From Salinarimonas sp. (GTDB taxonomy: Bacteria; Pseudomonadota; Alphaproteobacteria; Rhizobiales; Beijerinckiaceae), in NCBI RefSeq assembly GCF_040111675.1, contig NZ_CP157794.1, forward strand, positions 4,361,501 to 4,425,500: a DNA stretch of 64,000 nt, read 5' to 3'. The notes under the pieces were generated by a model. It was not told the origin of the DNA. It ran no database searches and saw only the letters and a list, made by a program, of their open reading frames with translations. The translations under genes were made by a program, and so were the position numbers. The first letter of the stretch is position 1. Each line of letters opens with the position of its first letter. Shown here piece after piece: positions 36,043 through 43,960 of this stretch.

Positions 36043-37188
36043 ATGGCCGACCAGAAGGCCGATGCCGGCGAGAGCCTGCTCCGCACGCCGCTCCACGATC
36101 GCCACGTCGCCGCGGGCGCGCGCATCGTGCCTTTCGCCGGCTATTCCATGCCGGTGCAGTACCCCACGGGCATCCTCGCCGAGCATCTCTGGACGCGCTC
36201 GCAGGCCGGCCTGTTCGACGTCTCGCACATGGGCCAGGCGGCGCTCGCCGGCCCGGACCACGAGACCACGGCCCGGGCGCTCGAGACGCTCGTCCCCGCC
36301 GACATCGTCGGCCTGAAGCCCGGCCAGCAGCGCTACACCCAGCTCCTCACGGACGACGGCGGCATCCTCGACGACCTGATGGTGTCCCGCCCGCTGGCGG
36401 AGGAGGAGCAGGGCCACCTCTACCTCGTCGTCAACGCGGGCACCAAGGAGGGCGACTACGCCCACATCGCCGCTCGCCTCCCCGCAAACGTCCAGCTGAT
36501 CCGCGGCGACGACCGCGCGCTCGTCGCGCTCCAGGGCCCCGCCGCCGAGGCGGTGATGCGGGACAAGGGCTGCGCCGCCTCCGAACTCGTCTTCATGCGC
36601 ACCGGCTGGTTCGATCTCGACGGGGCGCGCGCCCACATATCCCGCTCCGGCTATACCGGCGAGGACGGGTTCGAGATCTCGGTGAAGGCCGACGAGGCCC
36701 CCGGCATGTGGGATTTCCTCCTCACCGACGAGCGGGTGAAGCCGATCGGGCTCGGCGCCCGCGATTCACTCCGGCTCGAGGCGGGCCTGTGCCTGTACGG
36801 GCACGACATCGACACCACGACGAGCCCCGTCGAGGCCGGCCTCACCTGGTCGATCCAGAAGCGCCGGCGCGAGGAGGGCGGCTTCCCGGGCGCCGAGCGC
36901 ATCCGCCGCGAGCTGGCCGAGGGCCCCTCGCGCGTGCGCGTCGGCATCGCGCTGGAAGGCCGCGCCCCGGCCCGCGAGGGCGCGGCGATCACGACGCCGG
37001 AGGGCGAGGGCGTCGGCGTCGTCACCTCCGGCGGCTTCGGCCCGAGCGTCGAGCGCCCTGTCGCCATGGGCTACGTCAAGCCGGAGGTCGCCGAGATCGG
37101 TACGCCGCTGCACTGCGTCGTGCGCGGGCGCCCGCTCGCCGGCCTCGTCGCCCCCCTCCCCTTCACGCCGGCGCGGTTCAAGCGCTGA
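36043..37188 (+). CDS. gcvT: Glycine cleavage system T protein (aminomethyltransferase)
   Basis: Moves the methylene group from aminomethyl-lipoyl GcvH to tetrahydrofolate and releases ammonia. The 381-residue protein has PFAGYSMPVQYPTG, FDVSHMGQ, the folate-binding region SGYTGEDGFEISVKA and GLGARDSLRLEAGLCLYGHD. The ATG at 36043 follows the tandem glycine riboswitch; frames extending further upstream run through the riboswitch and are not real. It is the first gene of gcvT-gcvH-osmC-gcvPA-gcvPB. Confidence 0.96.
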   Translation: MADQKADAGESLLRTPLHDRHVAAGARIVPFAGYSMPVQYPTGILAEHLWTRSQAGLFDVSHMGQAALAGPDHETTARALETLVPADIVGLKPGQQRYTQLLTDDGGILDDLMVSRPLAEEEQGHLYLVVNAGTKEGDYAHIAARLPANVQLIRGDDRALVALQGPAAEAVMRDKGCAASELVFMRTGWFDLDGARAHISRSGYTGEDGFEISVKADEAPGMWDFLLTDERVKPIGLGARDSLRLEAGLCLYGHDIDTTTSPVEAGLTWSIQKRRREEGGFPGAERIRRELAEGPSRVRVGIALEGRAPAREGAAITTPEGEGVGVVTSGGFGPSVERPVAMGYVKPEVAEIGTPLHCVVRGRPLAGLVAPLPFTPARFKR

Positions 37189-37228
37189 CCTCATCGCCGA
37201 TACGAAACGAGCCTTAAAGGAGGCCGCC

Positions 37229-37603
37229 ATGACCGTGCGCTACACCAAGGATCACGAATACATCCGCGTCGACGGCGACGTCGGCACGGTCGGCATCACC
37301 GACTACGCCCAGGGACAGCTCGGGGACGTCGTCTACGTGGAGCTCCCCGAGGTCGGCAAGACCGTCGCCAAGGGCGGCGAGGCGGCCGTGGTGGAGAGCG
37401 TCAAGGCGGCCTCCGAGGTCTACGCTCCCGCCTCGGGCGAGGTGGTCGAGGTCAACGGCGCGCTCGAGGGCGCACCGAACGCCATCAACGAGGACCCGCT
37501 CGGCACGGGCTGGTTCATGAAGCTGAAGCTCTCCGACCCGTCCGAGCTCGACGCCCTGATGAGCGAGGCGGACTACCAGGCCTACGTGAAGTCGATCTCG
37601 TAA
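37229..37603 (+). CDS. gcvH: Glycine cleavage system H protein
   Basis: Lipoyl carrier that shuttles the aminomethyl group between P, T and L proteins. The 124-residue, full-length protein has the lipoylated Lys59 in VVESVKAASEVYAP and the DYAQGQLGDVVYVELP beta-hairpin. An AAAGGAGG ribosome site lies close to the ATG. Lipoylation requires LipB/LipA or LplA, none of which are visible here. The L protein is also absent from the operon, as usual. Confidence 0.97.
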   Translation: MTVRYTKDHEYIRVDGDVGTVGITDYAQGQLGDVVYVELPEVGKTVAKGGEAAVVESVKAASEVYAPASGEVVEVNGALEGAPNAINEDPLGTGWFMKLKLSDPSELDALMSEADYQAYVKSIS

Positions 37604-37615
37604 GCGGAGGCGCGC

Positions 37616-38107
37616 ATGAGCGGCGAGGGCATCGATCATCTCTACACGGCGACGGTGCGCTGGGCGCGCGGGGACGGCGACTTCCTCGGCTCGGCCTACG
37701 ACCGAGGCCACACCTGGATCTTCGACGGCGGCATCGAGGTGCCGGCGTCGGCCTCGCCGCTGAACGTGCCCTTTCCCTGGTCGCGCGCCGAGGCGGTCGA
37801 TCCGGAGGAGGCCTTCGTCGCGGCGATCGCGAGCTGCCACATGCTCGTGTTCCTCTCCATCGCGGCGAAGAAGCGGTTCCTGGTCGAGGCCTACGAGGAC
37901 GCGGCGCGCGGCGTGATGACGCCGAACGCGGACGGCAAGCTCTGGGTCTCGCGGGTGACGCTCGATCCGAAGATCGCCTGGGCCGGCGAGCGCCGGCCCG
38001 ACGCGGCGACGATCGCCGCCATGCACCACCTCACTCACCGCGAGTGCTTCATCGCCAACTCCGTCCGCACCGAGATCGTGGTCGCGGGCGTCGACGACGG
38101 CCATTGA
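37616..38107 (+). CDS. OsmC-family peroxiredoxin-like protein
   Basis: A 163-residue OsmC/Ohr-fold protein with both redox cysteines: Cys74 in AIASCHMLVF and Cys144 in HRECFIANSV. Family members reduce organic hydroperoxides with lipoyl or thiol donors. The N-terminal Arg-x-x-x-Asp-style substrate pocket is consistent with RGHTWIFDGG. It lies inside the gcv operon between gcvH and gcvPA, 12 bases after gcvH, which is unusual. Because OsmC/Ohr proteins can use dihydrolipoyl groups, a link with lipoylated GcvH is an attractive inference. Confidence 0.88.
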   Translation: MSGEGIDHLYTATVRWARGDGDFLGSAYDRGHTWIFDGGIEVPASASPLNVPFPWSRAEAVDPEEAFVAAIASCHMLVFLSIAAKKRFLVEAYEDAARGVMTPNADGKLWVSRVTLDPKIAWAGERRPDAATIAAMHHLTHRECFIANSVRTEIVVAGVDDGH

Positions 38108-38152
38108 GCCGAAACCCGACCGAAACTGCACGAGACGAAGACGGATTCGATC

Positions 38153-39496
38153 ATGCGATACCTGCCTCTGTCCCCCGACGACCGCGCCGAGATGCTGGCC
38201 AAGATCGGCGTCTCGCGGATCGACGATCTCTTCGTCGACGTGCCGAGCGACAAGCTCCTCACCGAGCCGCTGGACCTGCCCCGCCGCAAGGGCGAGCTCG
38301 AGGTCGAGCGCGTCCTCGGCCGGATGGCGGCCAAGAACGTTCCGGCCTCCTCCGTGCCCTTCTTCGTCGGCGCGGGCGCCTACAAGCACCATGTGCCGGC
38401 GACGGTGGACCACCTGATCCAGCGCTCGGAATTCCTGACGAGCTACACGCCCTACCAGCCCGAGATCGCCCAGGGCACGCTGCAATACCTGTTCGAGTTC
38501 CAGACTCAGGTCGCGGCGCTCACCGGCATGGAGGTGGCGAACGCCTCCATGTACGACGGCTCCACCGCCGCCGGCGAGGCGGTGCTGATGGCCCACCGCG
38601 TGACGAAGCGCAGCAAGGCGATCCTCTCCGGCGGCCTGCATCCGCACTATTCCGAGGTGATCGAGACCCTCTCCGAGATGGCGAACGACCGCGTCGTGCG
38701 CATGCCGGCGGACGTGACCGCCGCCGAAGACATCGTCTCGAAGATCGACGAGGAGACCTCCTGCGTCGTCGTGCAGACGCCCGACGTGTTCGGGAACCTG
38801 CGCGACCTGCGCCAGATCGCCGACGCCGCGCACGCCGCCGGCGCGCTGCTCATCGCGGTCTTCACAGAGGTGGTGTCGCTCGGCCTCGTCACGCCGCCGG
38901 GCGCCATGGGCGCGGACATCGTCGTGGGCGAGGGCCAGTCGATCGGCAACGCGCTCAATTTCGGCGGGCCTTACGTCGGCCTGTTCGCCGCGCGCCAGAA
39001 GCACGTGCGGCAGATGCCCGGGCGCCTGTGCGGCGAGACGGTGGATTCGGAAGGGCGCCGCGGCTTCGTGCTGACCCTCTCCACCCGCGAGCAGCACATC
39101 CGCCGCGACAAGGCGACCTCGAACATCTGCACGAATTCGGGCCTGTGCTGCCTCGCCTTCACCATCCACATGACGCTGCTCGGCCAGGCCGGGCTCACCC
39201 GGCTCGCGCGGATCAACCACGCCGCCGCGGTGAAGCTCGCAGACCAGCTCGCCGGCGTGCCGGGGGTGGAGGTGGTGAACCGGGCCTTCTTCAACGAGAT
39301 CACGCTGCGTCTGTCGAAGCCGGCGGCCGCGGTGGTGGAGCGCCTCGCGGGCGAGGGCGTTCTGGCCGGCGTGCCCTATTCGCGCCTCGCGCCGGAGGCG
39401 GGGCTCGACGACCTCTTGCTGGTCGCTTCCACCGAGGTGAACTCGGACGAGGATCGGCAGGCGCTGGTCGACGGGTTGAAGGGGGCGCTGTCGTGA
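38153..39496 (+). CDS. gcvPA: Glycine dehydrogenase (decarboxylating) subunit 1
   Basis: N-terminal half of the two-subunit P protein, which decarboxylates glycine and loads the aminomethyl group on GcvH. The 447-residue protein has MRYLPLSPDDRAEMLAKIG at the start, SYTPYQPEIAQGTLQYLFEF, TGMEVANASMYDGSTA and GEGQSIGNALNFGGPYVGLF. It lacks the PLP lysine, which is in subunit 2. Most proteobacteria have one fused GcvP of about 950 residues, so the split form is notable. A palindromic repeat separates it from gcvPB. Confidence 0.95.
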   Translation: MRYLPLSPDDRAEMLAKIGVSRIDDLFVDVPSDKLLTEPLDLPRRKGELEVERVLGRMAAKNVPASSVPFFVGAGAYKHHVPATVDHLIQRSEFLTSYTPYQPEIAQGTLQYLFEFQTQVAALTGMEVANASMYDGSTAAGEAVLMAHRVTKRSKAILSGGLHPHYSEVIETLSEMANDRVVRMPADVTAAEDIVSKIDEETSCVVVQTPDVFGNLRDLRQIADAAHAAGALLIAVFTEVVSLGLVTPPGAMGADIVVGEGQSIGNALNFGGPYVGLFAARQKHVRQMPGRLCGETVDSEGRRGFVLTLSTREQHIRRDKATSNICTNSGLCCLAFTIHMTLLGQAGLTRLARINHAAAVKLADQLAGVPGVEVVNRAFFNEITLRLSKPAAAVVERLAGEGVLAGVPYSRLAPEAGLDDLLLVASTEVNSDEDRQALVDGLKGALS

Positions 39497-39505
39497 CCCC
39501 TCCCC

Positions 39506-39697
39506 TGTCATCCCCGGCCGGAGCGTGCGCGGCACGCGGAGGGGAAGGGGACCCAGCACGACTCTTCGCCGCGAAGCGGCGGCGATCGGCGGCGACCAGC
39601 CGCCTGGACGGCGGCTATGGAGCGCCTTCGGCGCATCATTCTTGCGCTGGGTCCCCTTCCCCTGCGGTCGCTTCGCGACCTCCGGCCGGGGATGACA
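39506..39697. repeat. Palindromic intergenic repeat between gcvPA and gcvPB
   Basis: A 192-base unit with termini TGTCATCCCCGGCCGGAG and CTCCGGCCGGGGATGACA in inverted orientation, and inner arms AGGGGAAGGGGACCCAGC / GCTGGGTCCCCTTCCCCT. It contains further small hairpins built on GCGAAGCGGC-type sequence. The TGTCATCCC ends and the ACCCAG motif are shared with the three repeats at 60.9-61.8 kb, but the interior differs, so it is a separate subfamily. It interrupts the gcv operon without a gene of its own. Confidence 0.8.
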
Positions 39698-39751
39698 CCG
39701 TCGCGCATACCTCCCCCCTCATCGAATGAATCCCCAGCACGGAGCCCTCTC

Positions 39752-41329
39752 ATGCTGAACCGCCAAGGACGTCCCACCGCCGCCGGGTCCGCGGAAGCCG
39801 CCGAGAGCGCCGGCACCTTCACCGGCAACCGCGCGCTGATCCAGGAGGAGGCGCTCTCCTTCGAGATCGGCCGATACGACGTGACCGGCGTCGATCTCGA
39901 CGAGCCGGAGGAGGTCGCGCCCCGTCTCGGCGGCCTCGAGCGCCGGGGCGAGATCGGCATCCCCGCGCTCTCCGAGCCGGAGACGATGCGCCACTTCGTC
40001 AAGCTCTCCCAGAAGAACTACGGCATCGACACCGGCGTCTTCCCGCTCGGCTCGTGCACCATGAAGCACAATGCCCGGCTCAACGAGAAGATGGCCCGTC
40101 TGCCGGGCTTCGCGGACGTGCACCCGCTCCAGCCGGTCTCGACCGTGCCGGGCGCGCTCCAGCTGATGGACGAGCTCGCCCGCTACCTCGTCACGCTCAC
40201 CGGCATGACGACCGTCGCGCTCTCGCCCAAGGCCGGCGCGCACGGCGAGCTCTGCGGCATGATGGCGATCAAGGCCGCCATCGTGGCCAAGGGCGAGGCG
40301 GAGACCCGCACCGTCGTGCTCGTGCCCGAGAGCGCCCACGGCACCAACCCGGCGACGGCCGCGCTGCTGGGCTTCACCGTGCGCGACGTGCCCGCGGCGG
40401 AGGACGGCACCGTGCGCGTCGAGGCGGTGCGCGCGCTGATCGGCCCCGAAGTCGCCGCGATCATGCTCACGAACCCCAACACCTGCGGCCTGTTCGAGCC
40501 GCAGATCGTCGAGATCGCGGATGCGCTGCACGAGGCGGGCGCCTACTTCTATTGCGACGGGGCGAACTTCAACGCCATCGTCGGCAAGGCGCGGCCCGGG
40601 GATCTGGGCGTCGACGCCATGCACATCAACCTGCACAAGACCTTCTCGACGCCCCATGGCGGCGGCGGGCCGGGCTCCGGGCCGGTGGTGCTCTCCGAGC
40701 GCCTCGCGCCCTTCGCGCCGACGCCCTTCGTCACGAAGGAGGCCGACGGGAGCCTCACCCTGGTCGAGCATGCGGGCGATGCGCCGGACGGCCAGCCGTT
40801 CGGGCGCATCACCGCCTTCCACGGCCAGATGGGCATGTATGTCCGCGCGCTCTCCTACATGCTCTCCCACGGCTCGGACGGCATGAAGCAGGCCTCCGAG
40901 GACGCGGTGCTCAACGCCAACTACGTGCGCGCCGGCCTCGCCGACCTGATGAGCCTGCCGTTCCCGGACCACCCGTCCATGCACGAGGCGCTGTTCGACG
41001 ACGAGTGGCTCAAGGACACCGGGGTCTCCACCCTCGACTTCGCCAAGGCGATGATCGACGAGGGCTACCACCCGATGACGATGTACTTCCCCCTCGTCGT
41101 CCACGGCGCCATGCTGATCGAGCCGACGGAGAGCGAGAGCAAGGCCTCGCTCGACCTGTTCGTCGCGGCCCTGCGCGATCTCGCCATGGCCGCGAAGGCG
41201 GGCGACACGAAGCGGTTCTCCGGCGCGCCCTACCACGCCCCGCGCCGGCGCCTCGACGAGACCCGCGCGGCCCGCCAGCCGATCCTGCGCTGGACGCCGC
41301 CGGAGCCGGTGCGCGAAGCGGCGGAGTGA
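39752..41329 (+). CDS. gcvPB: Glycine dehydrogenase (decarboxylating) subunit 2
   Basis: Catalytic half of the split P protein. The 525-residue protein carries the PLP-binding Lys296 in HINLHKTFSTPHGGGG and other P-protein motifs (GSCTMKHNARLNE, ALSPKAGAHGELCGM, ESAHGTNPATAA). The start at 39752 has GGAG 7 bases upstream; a frame extending back to 39617 runs into the palindromic repeat. The N-terminus is about 20 residues longer than typical subunits. Confidence 0.95.
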   Translation: MLNRQGRPTAAGSAEAAESAGTFTGNRALIQEEALSFEIGRYDVTGVDLDEPEEVAPRLGGLERRGEIGIPALSEPETMRHFVKLSQKNYGIDTGVFPLGSCTMKHNARLNEKMARLPGFADVHPLQPVSTVPGALQLMDELARYLVTLTGMTTVALSPKAGAHGELCGMMAIKAAIVAKGEAETRTVVLVPESAHGTNPATAALLGFTVRDVPAAEDGTVRVEAVRALIGPEVAAIMLTNPNTCGLFEPQIVEIADALHEAGAYFYCDGANFNAIVGKARPGDLGVDAMHINLHKTFSTPHGGGGPGSGPVVLSERLAPFAPTPFVTKEADGSLTLVEHAGDAPDGQPFGRITAFHGQMGMYVRALSYMLSHGSDGMKQASEDAVLNANYVRAGLADLMSLPFPDHPSMHEALFDDEWLKDTGVSTLDFAKAMIDEGYHPMTMYFPLVVHGAMLIEPTESESKASLDLFVAALRDLAMAAKAGDTKRFSGAPYHAPRRRLDETRAARQPILRWTPPEPVREAAE

Positions 41330-41363
41330 TGACAGCGGCCGGCGCGTCTGGGACCATCGGCCC

Positions 41364-41930
41364 ATGACGCGCCGATTCGCCTGCTTCCTCGCAGCCCTGC
41401 TCCTCGTTGCGCCCGCCGCGGCGCAGGAGAGCGCCTACACCACGCTCGCCTTCGAGACCGGCTGCAGGGTGGTCTCGGAATCCGGCCCCGACGAGCCGCC
41501 CTGGGTCGAGCTGATCTGCGACGGCTTTCGGGACTACCCGGTCCACGTCTCCGACGACGGCGAGCGCATGAGTCTCGCCTACGGCTTCGCGCCGGACGAG
41601 CGGGACTGGATGAGCTTCCAGACCTTCAACCGCGTCCACGACACGATCGAATGGCGGCTCGCCGGCGGCAGGCCCGTCGCCACGATCCACCGCTGGTTCG
41701 TGTCCGATCTCGACGGCGGCGAGCGGCAGGTGCTCGTCGTCTCGCGCGTCTGGCAGCCGGACGGCGCGCCCGGCTGCCGCGTCGGCTTCGTGGACGCGCA
41801 GGCCAACGCCGACGCGAACGTGCTGGCCCGCGAGATCGCCGACACGCACGCCGCGGGGTTCGCGTGCGGCAAGGAGATCCCCGCTTGGCGCGGCGCCACG
41901 ACCCCGGCGACGCCGGCGCCGGCGCCCTAG
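41364..41930 (+). CDS. Secreted protein of unknown function
   Basis: A 188-residue protein with a clear signal peptide (FACFLAALLLVAPAAAQ, cleavage after about residue 21). The mature part has three cysteines (GCRVV, LICDG, GCRVG) plus a fourth near the end (FACGK), suggesting disulfides, and ends in a Pro/Ala/Thr tail. I do not recognise a family. Its TAG stop is part of the CTAG target of the adjoining IS1182 element, yet the target duplication regenerates the stop, so the protein is unchanged by the insertion. Confidence 0.7.
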   Translation: MTRRFACFLAALLLVAPAAAQESAYTTLAFETGCRVVSESGPDEPPWVELICDGFRDYPVHVSDDGERMSLAYGFAPDERDWMSFQTFNRVHDTIEWRLAGGRPVATIHRWFVSDLDGGERQVLVVSRVWQPDGAPGCRVGFVDAQANADANVLAREIADTHAAGFACGKEIPAWRGATTPATPAPAP

Positions 41931-43409
41931 GAGGCTGTCCAGCTAATTCGTTCTGCGACGCGAGTGCGTTTCGTTCGCGGGACGCGTTCGCCCCGTCTCA
42001 TCCGGCCGGCCTCGGTCGGTTGTGAGCGGCGACGAGCTTCGCGATGTTGTGAGCGGTGCAGACGAGCGCCCATTCGGCCCTGACGGCGCCGAGGCCGCGC
42101 AAGAGGAGCTGGCGCATCCCGCGATCCTGCTTGATCTGCCCGAAGACGGGCTCGACGACCTGCTTGCGCAGCCTGTAGCGGCTGCGCCGCCCGGCGCGGG
42201 CGAGCGTCTCGGCCATGGCCCGGGTCAGGGGTGATTTCGAGAGGCGCCGCTCGGTCGCCGGGACCCCGGTGGCGTGCTTGGCGCGGCCGACGGCGACGTA
42301 GGCGCGGATGCGGCGCGCCTTCAGGGCGCCGAGGTTCGCCTCCGAGCAGAAGCCGGCGTCCGCCGAGATCTCGCGGGGCTTGGCTCCGAGATTGCGGCGC
42401 ACGGCGTCCACCAGGGGGACGAGGGCGTCGACGTCGCCCGGATTGCTCTGGAGGCGGTGGGCGACGATCACCTGGTGGGCGGCGTCGACGGCGATCTGGG
42501 CGTTGTAGCCCTGGATGAAGCCGTCGCGGGTCGGCTGGATGCGGCTGTCGGGGTCGGTGAAGTTGCGCTGCGCCTTGTCCGGCGGGCCGCCGTCGGGCGC
42601 GCGCTTGGGCCGCCCGCGATCCTGCATGCCGCTGGAGGGACCGGGGCCGTCCTCGTCCTCGCCGCCCGCCGGCGCCGCCGCCTCGGCCTCCAGCGCGGCC
42701 TTGGCCGCCCGGATCCGCTCCAGCCGGCGCAGCTTGTCCGCCGCCCAGTCCGGCATCTCGTCCCCGCGCCGCTCGCCGTGCGCGGCATCCTCCTCGCGGT
42801 CCGCCGTCTCGGCCCGGTCGAGCCAGCCCGCCACCGCATCGGCCAGCGCCGGCTCCGCGCTCTTCATGCGGCCATAGCTCATCGCCTTGTGCCGCGAGGC
42901 GTTCGCCTTGATCTTCGTGCCGTCCAGAGCGACGTGCCCGAGCTGCACCAGTCCCGCCGCCCGGCACAGGCGCAGCACCTGCTCGAACAGGCGCCCCAGC
43001 GCCTTGAGATGGCGCTTGCGGAAGTCCGCGATCGTGCGGAAGTCCGGCCGCTGCAGGCCCGTCACCGCCATGAAGTCGACCCGCTCCTCGCAGGCTCGCG
43101 CCAGCTGGCGCGAGGAGTAGACCCCGCGGCTGTAGCCGTACAGCAGAAGCGCCACCATCATCGCCGGATGATACGGCGGATAGCCTCGCAGCTCGATGTA
43201 GGCGCTCAGGATATCCCGCAGATCCAGCCCCTCACGCACCGTCTCGCGCACGAAGTGCGCCGCGTGCCCAGGCGGGACGAAGTCGTGAATGGACGGCGGC
43301 AGAAGCCAGCTCTGCTCGACATCCCAGGGGCGAAACGTCTTGCTCGTGCTCATGAAACAAGAGAATCACGACCGGATTCCCACGTCCAGAAAATTACTCG
43401 GACAGCCTC
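41931..43409 (-). mobile_element. Complete IS1182-family insertion sequence
   Basis: A 1,479-base element with inverted ends GAGGCTGTCC (41931-41940) and GGACAGCCTC (43400-43409); past the first ten bases both arms continue into AT-rich TAATT. It is flanked by CTAG on each side (41927-41930 and 43410-43413), consistent with a 4-base palindromic target duplication. It carries one full-length transposase on the minus strand and shows no sign of decay. Confidence 0.87.
41998..43353 (-). CDS. IS1182-family transposase
   Basis: A 451-residue DDE transposase. The N-terminal domain has the family pattern PPSIHDFVPPGHAAHFV and PPYHPAMMVALLLYGYSRG. The catalytic residues are in VALDGTKIKANASRHKAMSY (first Asp), EISADAGFCSEANL (second Asp) and KQVVEPVFGQIKQDRGMRQL (Glu). 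A charged Ala/Glu/Arg insert (about 180-255) precedes the second Asp, as is common in IS1182 proteins. The frame is intact. Confidence 0.92.
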   Translation of the reverse strand: MSTSKTFRPWDVEQSWLLPPSIHDFVPPGHAAHFVRETVREGLDLRDILSAYIELRGYPPYHPAMMVALLLYGYSRGVYSSRQLARACEERVDFMAVTGLQRPDFRTIADFRKRHLKALGRLFEQVLRLCRAAGLVQLGHVALDGTKIKANASRHKAMSYGRMKSAEPALADAVAGWLDRAETADREEDAAHGERRGDEMPDWAADKLRRLERIRAAKAALEAEAAAPAGGEDEDGPGPSSGMQDRGRPKRAPDGGPPDKAQRNFTDPDSRIQPTRDGFIQGYNAQIAVDAAHQVIVAHRLQSNPGDVDALVPLVDAVRRNLGAKPREISADAGFCSEANLGALKARRIRAYVAVGRAKHATGVPATERRLSKSPLTRAMAETLARAGRRSRYRLRKQVVEPVFGQIKQDRGMRQLLLRGLGAVRAEWALVCTAHNIAKLVAAHNRPRPAG

Positions 43410-43456
43410 CTAGCGCCCCGGGACCGGACCGTCCACCGCCGGTGGCGGCGAGCGAC

Positions 43457-43957
43457 CTAGAGGATCACCGGCCCGCCGCCGCCCGCACCTCCGCCGGTCG
43501 TGCGACCGCCGCCGGTCGTCGTGCGCGCCCGCGGATCGAGGCGCAGGTTGTTCTGGACGTGGGAGACCCCGCCCGTGTCCTCCGCCATGTCCTCCACGTA
43601 GCGCTTGTGGACGCGCGAGGGCACGGTTCCCTCGAGCGTCACCTCGCCGTCGCGGATGTGGAGCTCGATCGTCGTGGCGTCGATGTGCGGATCATCCGTC
43701 AGGCGCTCGGCCAGGTCTTCGAGGATGCGCGCGTCGGAGCGACGGTAGCCGCGCGGCCCGCGGCCGCGATGGCTCTCGCCGAAGACCTCGCGCGGGAACA
43801 CACGCTCCGGGTCGGGCTCCTCCAGCCCCGGCCCGACCACCTCGCGGTAGTCGGCATAGCCCCCGCCGGAGCCGTAGCCGCCGGCGGAGGAGCCCGCGTG
43901 CCGGGCGCGCCGGTCGAGCGCGCCCTCGTCGTCTTCGTCGTTACGGCCGCCGGCCAT
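43457..43957 (-). CDS. BON-domain protein (short paralogue)
   Basis: A 166-residue protein with a Gly/Tyr/Arg-rich disordered N-terminus, one BON domain (about 75-145: DARILEDLAERLTDDPHIDA, GEVTLEGTVPSRVHKRYVED, GVSHVQNNLRL) and a Gly/Thr tail. BON domains bind phospholipid or other hydrophobic ligands, typically in the periplasm under osmotic stress, but no signal peptide is present. It starts 3 bases after the stop of the larger paralogue and shares the domain and the preceding RGRGPRGYRRSDARI segment with it, so the pair arose by duplication. Confidence 0.83.
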   Translation of the reverse strand: MAGGRNDEDDEGALDRRARHAGSSAGGYGSGGGYADYREVVGPGLEEPDPERVFPREVFGESHRGRGPRGYRRSDARILEDLAERLTDDPHIDATTIELHIRDGEVTLEGTVPSRVHKRYVEDMAEDTGGVSHVQNNLRLDPRARTTTGGGRTTGGGAGGGGPVIL

Positions 43958-43960
43958 GGC

